Positions 22,355 to 41,753 of a stretch of 64,000 nucleotides of DNA are shown piece by piece. Both the position numbers and the translations under genes were made by a program. The stretch is from Rhexocercosporidium sp. MPI-PUGE-AT-0058. Taxonomy: Eukaryota > Ascomycota > Leotiomycetes > Helotiales. The number at the start of each line of letters is the position of its first letter. The stretch's first letter is position 1. The notes under the pieces were generated by a model that was not told the origin of the DNA, made no database searches, and worked only from the letters and a program-made list of their open reading frames with translations. The stretch covers positions 1,054,001-1,118,000 of the forward strand of contig JAGTJL010000014.1 of the NCBI GenBank assembly GCA_020746875.1, in the 5' to 3' direction.

Positions 22355-25218
22355 CAGACTTGGTCATGGGTACGGGTTTATCCGGATATATCTAAACAAA
22401 GGGTCCCTGGGTATTTATCTAGCTAAATTTTGGTGGCTGGGTATAAAGGGGGCTAGATTCCGGATTTTCCGGGTATTTTGACTGTTTTTGGAGTAGGTTT
22501 AGGGTGCTTTGAGGCTGAATTTCATTGATATCTAGTCTTTAATAATTAGAATATTGTGAGCTTGTTGCGCACTAATAATAGGCTCTAGTAGCTTTATAAC
22601 TCTCTTATTTGCGCTAATTAAAATATCTTCCTCTTCTTGTGCTGGTGTTAATAGTCCTTAATTACGTAGACAGAGTATATACTTAATTATATTACTTGCA
22701 ATTCGTGTACGTTTTTTAGAGATTAAATTGCTAGCTTTATTAAATACGCGTTCCGAAGGTGCTGAAGTTGTAGGAATAGCTAAGAAATCGAGAGCTATTT
22801 GCGTAATAATCGGAAACTTTAAAGCTTTATTAATAAGGTAATCTCTTTGCTCTTTCGGTGTGCTTTGGCGAGAAAGAAGAGGCTTTGCGTATTATCGCTT
22901 AAATTCAGATAATATTATACCGGGAGCTTTAAGTTGCGCAGGAGGAGGTGCTTATTGCGCATTTATATGAGCATTAAAACCGTCGAATGGGTCGATTCTT
23001 TATGCGTCCTTATTAATTACTTTATTAATTAAACCGTCTCTTTCGTACCGTAGAGCCTCTGCGTCGATTTCAGCGAATTCAGCTTCTTGCTTATGATATT
23101 CTTTGATTTTAATAGCTTTGCTTTTATAATTGCTAAAGACGCGTTTAAAATAGTGCTTTGCCTTAATATATTAAGGGGAATGCGTGCTTCCGTTCGTATT
23201 AAATAAAAACGATATTATCTGTAGCTTATATCGGAGGTCGCAAATTATAATAATAAAAGAGTAACGTGTAGCTATTGATTTCTTAAAGTATTTATCGAGA
23301 ACGTCGTGTATAGAGGCAGCGGCGAGCCTAAGGGATGGTCGGTCGTCGCGATGTTATTAAAGGCTGAGTTGGCGTAGAATATAAAAGTAATTAGGAATAA
23401 CGTTATAAAGAGTCGTATACTTCTTTATCTGCGATTATATTATAGACCGTAAAAAGAACTAAAAGAATATTATTAATTCTTTTAAAAGCTTTTAATTGTT
23501 TTCGGTTAGTGTTATGTATTACCGTACGGACTTATCTTATTCTTGCATACTTAATATGACTTTAATAGCTTTTTTTATCTTTAAGAACGCTATAAGCATG
23601 TTATTAGTCGAATTCTATTGTATTGACATGTCGTAAATAAGCTTTAGAAACGGTATCTTAAGCGTGTTGTATATATCTTTTAATTGTTGCCGTGGGACTT
23701 TCCGATTCTTGAAAATCATAGTTAAATAACGAGCTTTGTAAAAGGCCGACTACGTTAATTGATCTTCTGGAAGGCGAGCTCGTCTTGCTACTTGTTGGTA
23801 ATGATTCCGATTGTTTAATGCTGCTGAATTAATTAATTTTAAAGCTATTTTATTAAGAAAGATCAGTCGGAGGATGCGGGAAATATATTAGCTTGCATAG
23901 CGATATTGTAGATATGAGCGTAATACCTCATATTACCTTTAGTTTTATTAAACTTGCAAAAGAAGTACGCTTGCTCTCTTGCTCTTATTAAATCGTATCG
24001 ATTGGCGCACTTAGTTTTAAATTCGTGAAGTATAGTATCGTTCGGTGCGGCGTTATTACGAGTAACGGAAATAATAGCGTGTGTAATTCTAAGCTTATCT
24101 GTAACCTCTAATAAGATTTTATAAAGGTACGCTTTAGAATGAGAAGGATTCGTTAATTCGATAATATCTAGTAATATAGATTCGTGCTTTCTTGTTTTCG
24201 TTTTCTAATGTGTGGTTATAGTTATATAGTCTAACTTGTTATTTCCGGATTAGCTATCTGTAGTTAAAGATATTCGTCCTTTAGCATTAACGTGAGATAA
24301 TAGCCTGTCTTTTAGAGCGTTCTCTTCCTTTTTATATCTCTTTTTTATGTTTCTTCGCAATGTTGCTCGACTGATTTGCTTGATCTTTGGGTTAAGGAAA
24401 GAGAAGAGAGCGCGAGTCTTTGGTTGTTCGACGAGAGCGAAGGAGAGGTTATTTTTTGTAATAAAAAGGAGGAGAAGGTCTCGGAATCGTTCGTCTTGAG
24501 TTTGCTCTGTTATAGGAGTACGAAAGAAAAGGTTTTTAGCTTTTGGATTAGCAGAATCAAGGAGTTTTTATTCTTTTTTAGAATAAGGCATACTCGGATA
24601 ATAGTTATAATAATGAATCTTAAAGTTATTAGTGCTATTTAGCTGTTTTTTGATAATCTTTAGGGTGAACTTTATATATTCGGGCATTATGTAATAGATA
24701 GTTATATTCTTATTATTTCTTTTAATAACTTCTTTTCGGTATATAAGATGAAGCCCAATAAATATAAACGATTGGGTAGGCTTTAAAGGCTTAGTCTTAA
24801 TTCGACGGCTAGGGGGTAATTGAAGCTCTAGGTAGCTGAATATATTAGAACGGCCTCTTTTTAATAAGGTAGAAGTCGTCTTAGGTTGTAAAAGCACTCT
24901 TTTAATAGGGAGAGATGGGAATCCTAAGGGGTTTTGGAGTAGGTTGGATATATTAGCTGTTGTTTGCGTATACGTGGAGAGATTCTTTTAATAACTGGGT
25001 TTTAAGAGGTATTTAAATTTTCACGATTTTTAAAGTTAAGCAAGATTTCTAGCGATTGTATTAGCTCTCGGCCTGGAAAAACTAATTTCTTTAGGTTACT
25101 TAGATATCTAACCGGTTTCTAGTTATTTACTAGATATTTAACTACTTAATTCTCAAAAGCTGGATATCCGTCCAGCACCCCTTTTGGGTACGTCCGGGTA
25201 TACCCATGGTCAAGTCTG
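22355..25218 (-). mobile_element. degenerate hAT-superfamily DNA transposon
   Basis: This 2,864-bp element is bounded by imperfect terminal inverted repeats (CAGACTTGGTCATGGGTA at the left, CAGACTTGACCATGGGTA in reverse at the right) and perfect 8-bp target duplications. On minus, 22789 down to about 22557 still reads as the hAT C-terminal dimerisation domain: DFLAIPTTSAPSERVF, then ISKKRTRIASN, then CLRN followed by a stop where Trp is expected. The rest is AT-rich with stops throughout, as RIP leaves behind. A short minus frame at 24568-24897 marks the N-terminal end. The element is not functional as read. It resembles fungal hAT elements of the Restless type, but the subfamily is not assigned. 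Confidence 0.92.
22557..22789 (-). pseudogene. hAT transposase C-terminal dimerisation domain remnant
   Basis: The frame starting at 22789 on minus gives the conserved LAIPTTSAPSERVF block of hAT transposases, followed by SNLISKKRTRIASN and CLRN. A stop then replaces the usual Trp codon, a change that C-to-T mutation on one strand produces. The frame then continues GLLTPAQEEEDIL. The upstream transposase body could not be followed as one frame. Confidence 0.9.
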
Positions 25219-25226
25219 CTTGTACA
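25219..25226 (+). repeat. 8-bp target-site duplication, right copy
   Basis: CTTGTACA, matching 22347-22354. Confidence 0.9.
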
Positions 25227-25528
25227 ATTGAGTTCTTGATTGAGCAGGAAAGGATTGTTCATCGCAGGGCTGTCTAGATTCTATGCTTTAAGTCCATCAA
25301 TAACTCAACGCAGAATCCAACGCAACTCAAACAAAATAAACATGACATCCTTCCGTATTTTATGCCCCCCTCCCCCCCACATTTCTTTCCTCAATCTAAC
25401 CTGGTAAAAATTCATCGTAATCCTCTGAAGTCGTATAAATAAATTGAAACATCGCCGTCCCCCATATCCAATGCATCAGGGCCCGAAAATCTTACAAATA
25501 TGGCATATGTTGTGTGCCAAACACTTCG

Positions 25529-27785
25529 TCATGACTGAGTATCCACAACACCGCCCATCTCACAGTCCATATTTGCTTGATGTTCTGCGACCATGTTTGC
25601 TTTTGAGTGTTCGACACGATTCTCCTCCTCGCAGATCGTACACCCACAGCCATTGTCGAACCACTTCGACAGCCAAGCACGCTTGCCTTCCCTCCCATTT
25701 CCGCTCCCCGCATCTTCATCACCCTTTGGATTGCTGACGTATGAGATCTTGAGCTCTTCGCCCTTCTTGATATCTCGAGCGGCAATACACCACACGGCGG
25801 TGCAGCCAGGTTGCAAGAGATCACCTTGGGGGGTCATCAACCAATCGATCCCGACATCTCCACTAGGGCAAGCACCGTGCCAAGAGATATTTGGCTCACA
25901 CGAATGGTTGAAGAACAAATAGTTCGGGTTGATGTTGACCAAGTGGACTTCCTTGCCGGTGAGGTTCGTTGTGGCCATGTTTGCGTTGTTCTCGATTCTC
26001 CAGTAGATAGTCTGAATAACCTCTTGAGTCCAGACCGTATCGGTATACACGTTAACGCCGAGCTGGAGAAGGATCTGGGTAGGCGCGACGACGTTGGTGA
26101 AATATTGCCAAGAGTGAGAAGTATCACACTGTGCCATGATTTTCGCGTCTGGTGGGTAGTTCGCAGACATCCGCGCGAGGAGAGGATGTCGTAGTGGGTG
26201 GATCTTTCTCTTCGACTTCCGCATATCAGCGAGCACAACAGCAACGATTCTAAGAAAGCTCAAAGGCTTCCAGTGTGATCCGGCGCCAGAAACATGACTC
26301 TTTCTGATCTGGTTGTAGAGCCATTCGAAGTCCTGGCCACACAACACTTTATGATACCCTTCTGAGGCTAGCTTATAACATTCAAGAGAACAGTAGGCAA
26401 CCTTGCTACAGCATGAGACGTGGAAGAGTTTCTCCGGTCGCATGTATGGTGGTGATAAACAACCCTGACAAGCGTCGCATTGCTCAAGCTTGCTCGAGGG
26501 AACATTTGCAACTCCGGTTATTGTTTTATCGACCATGACAAGCTCGCCTTCCTCGATATCGTGAGTTGCAAAAATTCCGAGAGGTCCGACGTCTTCACCT
26601 TCCTGGGCAACAGTTGGCTTTGCATCGCCGAAGACCACTGCCTTCAATTCGCAGTTGCTGACAGGAAAGCATTTGTTGGCTTCTCTTAAAGTCTCTGGCG
26701 TCCGTTTGTAGAGGTCCTGGTCCATCCACGGATACTTCTTCTGGAATATCTTGCCCATTCTCGTGGCCTCCACCAGATCCTCTTTCTTCATCTGATGCCG
26801 CAGCTCTTCGTAGCCTCTGCTTCGATCCAAGAATGCTGTCTTCAATTCGTCTTGGAGATCTTTGAGCTCCAAGTCTTGTGGGTACACTTTGAGAGCGGAT
26901 TTGACGATGATGAGCCCCTCCCAGTTTGAAGCGGTACTGAGCAAGGCTACCAGAAGAGTTTGGAGAGCTAGGCGGTGGAGATTCTGCAGCTCTTCCTCCA
27001 GCGCATGAGGCCCAAAGCCACTGTATCTGGTATGTATGAGGCTGTTTGCTAACGAATCCAGCTGAGGATAAGCTGCTGCAGGGAAGTTGCGAGGCTTTCC
27101 GGTAGGAATTGTCGTAGTGATTCTCATGGCGGCTTCGATGAGGATGATAACGCGGTGAGCATTACCTGCGGCAATGTCCGAGAAGCCAAGCCGACCATAA
27201 GTGTTGCTTAAAGTGAGCAATGGAACTGGATCGTAAGGGAAACAGGCTGTGTCTCGGGCAACTGCTTCACGGTAAGCAATGACCTGATCCAATCCGCCCT
27301 GTAGTAAAGTTAGCATTGGCTTTTCATTGCATGAGATCGAGACTTACATTATTTTGCAATTCCAAGAGCGGCTCCGCGTAGAATTGGCTTGTGCCCATCC
27401 ATTCAGCGCGGATGTTAAAGATTTCCCGAATTTCCGATTCGGCGCCCACGGAGGTTTCCACATCATTCCCTGGAGGTATTTCCATTAACGTTCCAACATC
27501 TTCGCTCTTGACCTCGAACGACTCAACATTTTCTATTGCAAAATTTATGACCCGGTCTTGTCGATCCTGTGCAGAGCTCCAGCCTGGGGATTCGAGGTCA
27601 ATCAAGTCATCGTCATCGTAGAGACTTGCAAATGTTTGCTGCAACCTTTGCTTCTGTGACAATGGATTTGCCTTGACGGACTTGGTGGATACTTGGGGGC
27701 TCATATCTGCGGAATTGATTGGTGTATCTTCAGCAAACTCACCGTCGAAAGTGAGATGGACAGGAGTTTGTGGTGTGTAGGCCAT
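25529..27785 (-). CDS. SET-domain protein with MYND-like zinc cluster
   Basis: Exons 27785-27348 and 27298-25529 give 735 aa in whole codons; the intron is 49 nt. The N-terminal 140 aa is acidic and low complexity. A helical TPR-like region follows (about 150-330). The SET domain begins near 385 (GPLGIFATHDIEEGELV) and is split by a MYND-like cysteine cluster CDACQGC..CCSKVAYCSLECY..C at about 420-455. The catalytic-side motif NHSCEPN lies at about 612, followed by GEELKISYV, and the post-SET cysteines CGCTIC follow. This is the SMYD-like split-SET layout; members methylate lysines on histones or other proteins. The substrate is unknown. The start is the first ATG after an in-frame stretch lacking any other ATG. 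The right end of the hAT element lies 0.3 kb downstream of its stop. Confidence 0.9.
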
Positions 27786-30063
27786 AGCCTGAGTTTTCTG
27801 AGTAGGCGTAAACAATCGGTTTGGAACCTCTGGGTTCTGGGTTAAGACTGACGAACGCTCGAGATGAATAAAGCTTGTTAGCCGCGCAGCAGTTGGAGTT
27901 GAATATGCAGGCGAATGAGGTTTATGTATGAGAACGCTGTGGACTCAGGATCGGCCAAGATTGTTTTCAAAGGGAAGTAGAGAGGCTGTTGTTTTTGAAG
28001 TTGTTTGTGTTTCATTAGAGTGGAGTACCTGTCTGCAAACAAGTCAAGGCAGCGTTCCTGCTAAGTGAATATTGACAATATCTAGAGAGAGGAAAGGAAC
28101 CTAGTCTCAAAAAAAACTTTGTTGTTATGGATAGTGAAGAAAAATTGTGCGATGTGACCAGATGCTCAAGAGTTGAGCCCTGCTCTAAATGTTGTGGTAT
28201 CTTGATGACAGCTTTATGCAGCGCACCCAAAACGACAAAGCGGTGCTGTAAGAAGATAAAGATCTCTTGGAAGACGTAAAATGAATGTGTGTCTCTTAGT
28301 ATTGGGAGCTAAAGGTGTGTAGAAGGATTGTTCAGGTGGAGGTGGAAAGGGAGGTTGAAAGTTAGAGGTAAGAATTTGGAGGTTAGAGTTGGAAGTTGGG
28401 AGTAAGGAGTAAGGGGAGGGGTTAAAATATTACTGACAAGTACTTGTTCCGCTAGGGCAGCAAGAATCGAGAGCAACAAGAGTGAATCGAGATTCGGACA
28501 ACAACCAGTTTGCCAACTTCACCACATTAACACTTTCTTCGAATATCAATCAAGTCATCGTCGTCGAGATTGATTGGAGACAGACTCAAACAAAGGAAAC
28601 TCTATGAATGTATATGGGAGCCTATGACGATAGATCAAGACCTTCAATGTATGAAACTTAAGCATGAATAGGAATTTGGTGCAATTGGTTTGCACACCGA
28701 AATTAATTCAATGGACCGTAGGCAGAAAGGTGAGGATGACTGGGTTTGATACTGACGCAGCAGAGACAAGTCCTCTTTTGCTCGCGAATGAAGAAAGTCC
28801 TCTGAGATTATATACCAAGAGGTGCAAATACAGTTTACATGGCCTTATTGTCAACATTGGGGTCTCTTTTTCAGGTTGGAGCTTGAGAGGTCTATGACAG
28901 CAGCAACACTGAAATCCCAGAACCAACAAAGCGACAGAGTATAAAAATTCAACGCTTAAAGGGTCTTTCAAATTCTTCCAAAATTGTCTCTCAACATTCT
29001 TCACTGCCTCAGGGCGATTTTGAAATGCCTCACTCCGAATCAAAAGCGTCCTCCCCCGATCACATGCATCGCCCTCCCCTCCTTTATTTCTCGGAATTGT
29101 GGCATTTTAATGCCGACTCATGAGCCTCAAGTAATCACTGTTCCATCCATTTCACCACTCGGCCACCAGGGATCTACCACAAGGATCAGAAAAAGTTGCA
29201 CGGCCAAATTTGCACCGGGTGCCGTAGTAACCCACTTCAAGTCTAGATCCACTATCCACTAGTTGTCGAGGTGTTTGTGATTGTGAGTTTTATTCTTGGC
29301 GTAGAATAGTCCATATTCTACTGACGTCGGAAAAAAAAACTCGTGGGTACAGGCAACCATCGCGCTTTAACTCCCGTTGCCCAGATGGCACCCTCAACAT
29401 ACAAGTAACCCGTACGAGTCTCATTCTCTTCCTCCGACAGCAATCTGTATGAATCGAAATTGAGGAGGTGGCTACTTGATTCGACTTACGCCATAAAATC
29501 ATCCACGGTATTCGTCCCTGTCAAAACAATTGCCAAATACATATCAAATTGATTCCCCAGATCTCTGACTGCCAGTTATTTGCTGTTTGCTGTTGTATTC
29601 CTCCTCGCCACTTCCGCAAGCGCGATTTCATCTCTATTTTCACCCTTCCAAGTTTTCTTCAAACAAGTCGCTTGGAAAATCCAGGACTTTTGTTGTCTCT
29701 GATGAGCCGTCCCCTCTCTTCCATCCCCTTTCCGCGTGCGGGCCCTGCTTCCTGATAAGAACCAGAATCTCAAACCGCTGTCCATCCTTTTCTGCGCAAT
29801 CGGTGTCGAAGAGGCGCAAGACGTTCCGAACAGATATGCAAATGATGTTCAAACCTCACATAAAAATTTACACGATGATCACTGACGAGGAATTGAGCCT
29901 TTCTTTGTTCATGAGTACGTGGCCGGGAGGTAAACAAAGGAAACGAGATTAGCCGAGCGGCAGGAATAGCAGCACATTGAGCTAGGCTGTTACGCAAGGC
30001 GGTGGAGTAAGCGCAGTGTATTCAACAATTTCCCCAACATACCTGCAGAAATGAATAATTTCA
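27786..30063. other. 2.3-kb intergenic region, no gene assigned
   Basis: Many short open frames on both strands, none with codon pattern or domain. The frame at 28664-28897 contains ETSPLLLANEESPL, which recalls transporter N-termini, but nothing follows. Probably promoter and 5' UTR of the SET gene plus unassigned sequence. Confidence 0.4.
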
Positions 30064-30088
30064 GGGGGGGGGGGGGGGGGGGGGGGGG
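30064..30088 (+). repeat. poly(G) tract of 25
   Basis: An uninterrupted run of 25 G by my count of the printed sequence. Such tracts are unstable, can fold into quadruplexes and are prone to assembly error. Confidence 0.9.
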
Positions 30089-30305
30089 CAGATTGTATTT
30101 TTGTTGGACAGCCAGAAGTTATTGCGGCAATTTAATGATAGAAAGCTCAATTATTTCTGCAAAGTTTGAAGCTCAAAACCTCCAGTCGCACGCAATCCCT
30201 GTCACCTCCCCCCCCTCGATCAGATATCCTGTTCCATGAAGCGAAGCTCAGCTCAATACCTCAACGCCATCATGCATCTATATCAGAGAAGACCTCGCAT
30301 CCGAT

Positions 30306-31161
30306 TCATTGCCCCGACATCTCCCTTGCCTCCTTATCTAATCGTCTCTTCTCCTTCTGACTCATCTTCTTCGGTACGATCTTTACAACAACTTCGGGAG
30401 CCTTCACATCCGCCAGCCCATTTCCCTCCATGATATCCTCAACCTCTGGCTTTGGTCGAACCAGATTCAGGCCCCAGGCGGATCCGCACTCCTTCTTACC
30501 ACCGCGGTTGCAGTGGAGATGCCGGTGGATGGAGAATTCACTGGCATTAGAGCCCATGCTGCCATCGAATTGGCACCAGCGGCAGAACTGCATTGCGTCA
30601 GTTGAATTTCTGGATGAGATAGCGCGAAGGAGAGGACTTACGGAATAGCCGGAGAAAGCTTTGCGCTCCTTGTTGCTGAACATGCAATGCTTGAAATAGC
30701 GCTCACAGCTATCGCATCGCCTGTTTGGACATTAGTTGCACGCCCAATTTTAAATTGTAAAGGTGAAGGAGAGATGTATAGCGGCGTGGGACTTACAATT
30801 CAAAGACTTTAGTCCAGACAACCGAGGAATGAAGGTCAAGAATAGCGTCTTTGTTATCGATGCAGAATTGAATATACTGGTTTCCAGTTGGATTCATATT
30901 CTCTTCAATATCTTCAAAAGGAGCACTTGATCCCCAGCCATGACCAACGTTGGAAGTTTCGTCGGTGTTGACGCCTTCCTCTTTCATAGAACTCTCCATT
31001 GAGCGGCTGTCTTCGACAGAAAGGGACTCTATTTGGACGATGGCGTTCTCGACATCATTGGCATCCGTGGTTGAGATGGTGGTTTTGGGCTCGGGCTCGA
31101 TCTTAACCGTTGAGACCGCGGAGACGGGGCGCGGATCTGCGACAATTGATGCCCAAGTCAT
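30306..31161 (-). CDS. small Cys-rich protein of unknown function
   Basis: Exons 31161-30797, 30720-30642 and 30587-30306 give 241 aa in whole codons. The N-terminal half is acidic (MTWASIVADPRPVSAVST). Cysteine pairs follow across exons 2 and 3: CDSCERYFKHC, FCRWC, then HRHLHC and KKEC, suggesting one or two zinc sites. The C-terminus is basic with MSQKEKRRLDKEA. Both introns have GTAAGT donors and restore a continuous hydrophilic protein. I do not recognise the family; it looks like a conserved fungal hypothetical protein that may bind nucleic acid. A related tail fragment lies upstream at 31.85-32.06 kb. Confidence 0.75.
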
Positions 31162-31818
31162 TTTTTTGTAGTGTTGAACTTCTCGGGATTACTGGTTTAG
31201 GTGTGGTATCGGTTTATTAAAGAGAATTGACTTGAGGTAGACAGCTCTCTGATTGCACGTTTGTATGCTGTTGGAGACGTGTGATGGTGTGTAGAATGGC
31301 TTTAGTCTGAGCACAAATAAAGATGGTGTCGAAGATATCTGGTGGATCGTGTCAAGATGATGACGAAGAACAGAATTCAGATCTCCTACGAGCCTTTCAT
31401 CGAAATAAATAGGCCCCCAAAAGTGCTCCCCGCTAAGCTACATTCTCAAAATTGACTAGCGCCTGCCTTGAGTGCTGTTTACAATCGTTCACTCCCTTGC
31501 TACATATTTAAGCGGCTTTAGTGAATTAAGATTGATTTTATCGAAGGTGAGAGGCTAACAAGGAGCGAGCAGGGACATGGATGAAGAGGTGGTAGAGCAC
31601 GTTCTATATATCTATACCGCAGTCACGCGATTTCACTAGTTGCATAGCAAGCCCGACGTCCTTGTAAGGTACCTGAGCTTTATCGAATTGAATTCTGCCA
31701 GCGAAGTTAGAACTATCCACCCAACCAAAGTGTTAGCAGAAAAATCCCCCCTTCTCTCAAACCCTCTATAACTCCGAGCTCCTAAACAACTTCCCGTGCA
31801 ACCCCCTCCCCACCCCTC
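31162..31818. other. upstream region of the small Cys-rich gene
   Basis: Probable promoter of the 241-aa gene, plus pyrimidine-rich plus-strand sequence toward 31800. No other feature. Confidence 0.4.
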
Positions 31819-31849
31819 TCAAAAAAAAAAGCAGAAATCAACACAAACC

Positions 31850-32060
31850 AATCCACAGTAATACAAAAATTCCACCCTGAAACACACTCGAAGCTCTTCC
31901 TTCCTCTCCATCTTATTTCTCTCCCTTTGACTCATCCTCTCCACAACTCTAACCGCAACCTCCGGCCCAGCGATATCCATCTGGCCCTCATCCTTTACGG
32001 CTTTCTTCACGGCAGTTTCAAGACGAGAGCGAGGATCATACCTAGTCGAGTCAACTTAAC
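31850..32060 (-). pseudogene. fragment related to the C-terminus of the 241-aa protein
   Basis: The minus frame ending near 31850 contains PEVAVRVVERMSQRERNKME, which matches APEVVVKIVPKKMSQKEKRR at the end of the neighbouring gene. Sequence further upstream on minus does not yield matching cysteine motifs in one frame. It is either a decayed tandem duplicate or the last exon of a gene I could not resolve. Confidence 0.45.
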
Positions 32061-33086
32061 TACCCATTCACCCTGCCACCCGCGACCAAGACTGTGTAAA
32101 GCTGCCTTCCCCTTAGCGGTTCAGTGAATCGACTCCGTGATTCCTATGAACAAAGTCGTGCAAGGCGAGACGATGCTCATTACATCGTGCTTATATAACC
32201 AGAAAACCTGCTACTATTGCTACAGTGCAGCTGACGCCTTTGCCCACTGGTGCATGAGTCCGTCGGGTCCAGTGACTTGGAGAGGTGAATCTCCTCAAGG
32301 GAGCAAACAGCACGATGCTCACACGAGGCAGTAGGTGTACGTGTATGACAAGAACGGATGACCAGACGCAACAAGCCAAACCAAACTAAAATTACAGGCA
32401 ATGAGAAAGTTCAATCACGCGAGCATGACACGAAGAAGACGATGGGGGCTTTAACAAGTTTGATTTCTATTCATCCATTGATTCCTCAAAGCTCTTTCTT
32501 TGTGCTAGATCCACCCGACTTCATTCCACACAATCCTACGCATGTACAGTGCAAACCGAGATGTTTGTGCTCTTCCCCATACAGCAATCCTAATGCGACG
32601 GAATGAACAAGGTAGCAAACAAGCCGAGTCATCAATCCATCCACTCCAACAGCTAGAAGTCATCAACTGACAAGTAGTATCCACAACAAGCACCACGACC
32701 ACCACTCCTCTCTCTAGCCGCCTTCCAGCAACCCATTAATCTCATCCATAAAATGCAACAGCGCAAAGAAAAGAAATTTTTGAGGACAAAATTCATAATA
32801 CAGACAAAGAGTAAAGCGTACACGTACAATCCGACCTAAAAATGATACGCTTGACCTGATGCGGTAGGTAGGCAAGCCACCCTAGACCGATGAAGGAATG
32901 CGAGAATGCAAATAAAATGCGCGCAGAAACTCCGCGAAAGCAGCAGAAAGGAAAATGCAAATCCTCTAAACGCCAGCAGTGGGGGTCGTATCAATGCCGA
33001 GAATTCCGAATATCCCATTCCACGTGGGAGAACGCCGAAGTATCCCACTCAGAACTCCACTGTAAATACCGTCAGGATTCGCACAT
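32061..33086. other. intergenic between the duplicate fragment and KDM5
   Basis: Short, overlapping open frames without motif. Its right part is the 3' flank of the KDM5-type gene. Confidence 0.4.
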
Positions 33087-40259
<7,173 letters not shown>

Positions 40260-41753
40260 ATGGCCATCGACCGCCCTATACCCGCTTTCTACTGTTGCTA
40301 TCTCCTCCGGTCGACGGTTCGCGGGAGTAGTGTTTACGTCGGCTCAACACCGAATCCAGGTTGGTTACCGACTCGCAGGAAGGGCGAGTTGCTTCATTTC
40401 CACTGACGTGACTGTATCTTAGTGAGACGACTGCGTCAACATAATGGCATCGCGAAAGGGGGTGCTGCTAAGACGAATCGCCCAAGTATGAGGCCATGGG
40501 AGATGACTTGTATTGTCACTGGATTTCCTAGCCATATTGCAGCATTACAATTCGAGTGAGTTCTAGTTCTCATCTTTTGCTCATGTCACGTGCATAGAGC
40601 CATCAGGTGATCCTGGTTTTACTTCCCTCTCAGGGACTTTCTTCGTTCTCCTTGCAGTAACAAGAATGTCTCAAGACATCTCTTCCATCTTCTTGACTTC
40701 CTCAATGTTCTAAAACATGTCCCTAACAATCTCAGATGGGCATGGCAAAACCCCCACGTCACAACCCACATCCCCTCCGACTCACGCATCCAAGTCTCTG
40801 CCGGCAAGAAGAAATCCGGCCAGCCAAAACGACCACGACACAGCGTCCCCTCCCTCCTTTCAAACCTCCACCTCCTCCTCCGCGTCCCCTCCTTCGCTCG
40901 CTGGCCACTCTCCCTCCACTTCTTCTCACCAGACGTCCACAAAGCCTGGATAAAATGGTGCAAGACAACTGCAGAGCCAATCCAGGACACCATAACCATC
41001 ATCCAAGACTTCCCTCCCTCTTCTCCCAAACAAGTATCTCCAGCCCCTTCGGATGTCGAAGGGAGTCCGCGATCCAAAAGACAGAAGACAAGTCACGGTA
41101 TCGAAGCTTTAGAAGTAGGATACGAGACGACCAAACCGCACATCGAGAAAGGCAAAAATATATATGATTTCGAACAAGAAGGCTCCTGCGCAATCTGCCA
41201 CGAAAATCTCGAGCATGACGCAGGTATCTATACGACCTGCCCTACTCCTGGTTGTGAAGCCGTGACGCATATCACTTGTCTGAGTAAACACTTCCTCAAA
41301 GATGCAGACGAGGAAATTTTACTACCAATTCAAGGCACGTGTCCGAGCTGCAAAGTAGATTTGAGGTGGGTGGATGTAGTCAAAGAGTTGAGCTTGAGAA
41401 TGAGAGGACAGAAGGAGGTAGAGAAATTGTTGAAGGTTAAAAGGGTTCGGAAGGGGAAGGATACGGCTTCGCAGGCTATTGCTGAGGATTCAGAGGACGA
41501 AGATGAGGATGATGTTGATGAAGAGGCCGACGTGCGAAAGTTGAGTAAAGGGAAAGGCAAGGGGAGAGCGGACATCGGTATGGGAGATACATGGGACGCC
41601 CTCTCCGACTCCTCAGACTCGGACACCGGATCCATCACAAGTAACATATCACAAAGCCAGAAGGGAACCTCATATCAAACGACCGGCAGGTCGGGGAATC
41701 TCAAGACAGTCATAGAAGACAGTGATTGGGATGATGCGGATATCATCGACTAA
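40260..41753 (+). CDS. slx1: structure-specific endonuclease subunit SLX1
   Basis: Exons 40260-40359, 40423-40555 and 40736-41753 give 416 aa in whole codons. The GIY-YIG nuclease domain is at the N-terminus: [10 protein letters not shown]...VYVGSTPNP, then RRLRQHNG, with the likely catalytic Glu in ALQFEWAWQNP. The C-terminal RING-like finger starts CAICHENL and runs through [15 protein letters not shown] to [10 protein letters not shown]. An acidic Ser/Asp-rich tail ends the protein. SLX1 works with SLX4 in the nucleus to cut branched DNA such as 5' flaps and Holliday junctions. The second intron (180 nt) is long for this window, but the junction QFEWAWQNP is conserved and supports it. Confidence 0.95.

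Noticed and set aside
24376..24642. 88-codon plus frame inside the hAT element
   Set aside because: Opposite to the transposase strand and made of AT-rich decayed sequence.
28664..28897. 77-codon plus open frame resembling a transporter N-terminus
   Set aside because: Nothing transporter-like follows on the same strand and the match is a few residues only.
40717..41193. alternative frames inside SLX1 exon 3
   Set aside because: The third frame carries the conserved SLX1 sequence through to the RING-like finger; the others are shadows.
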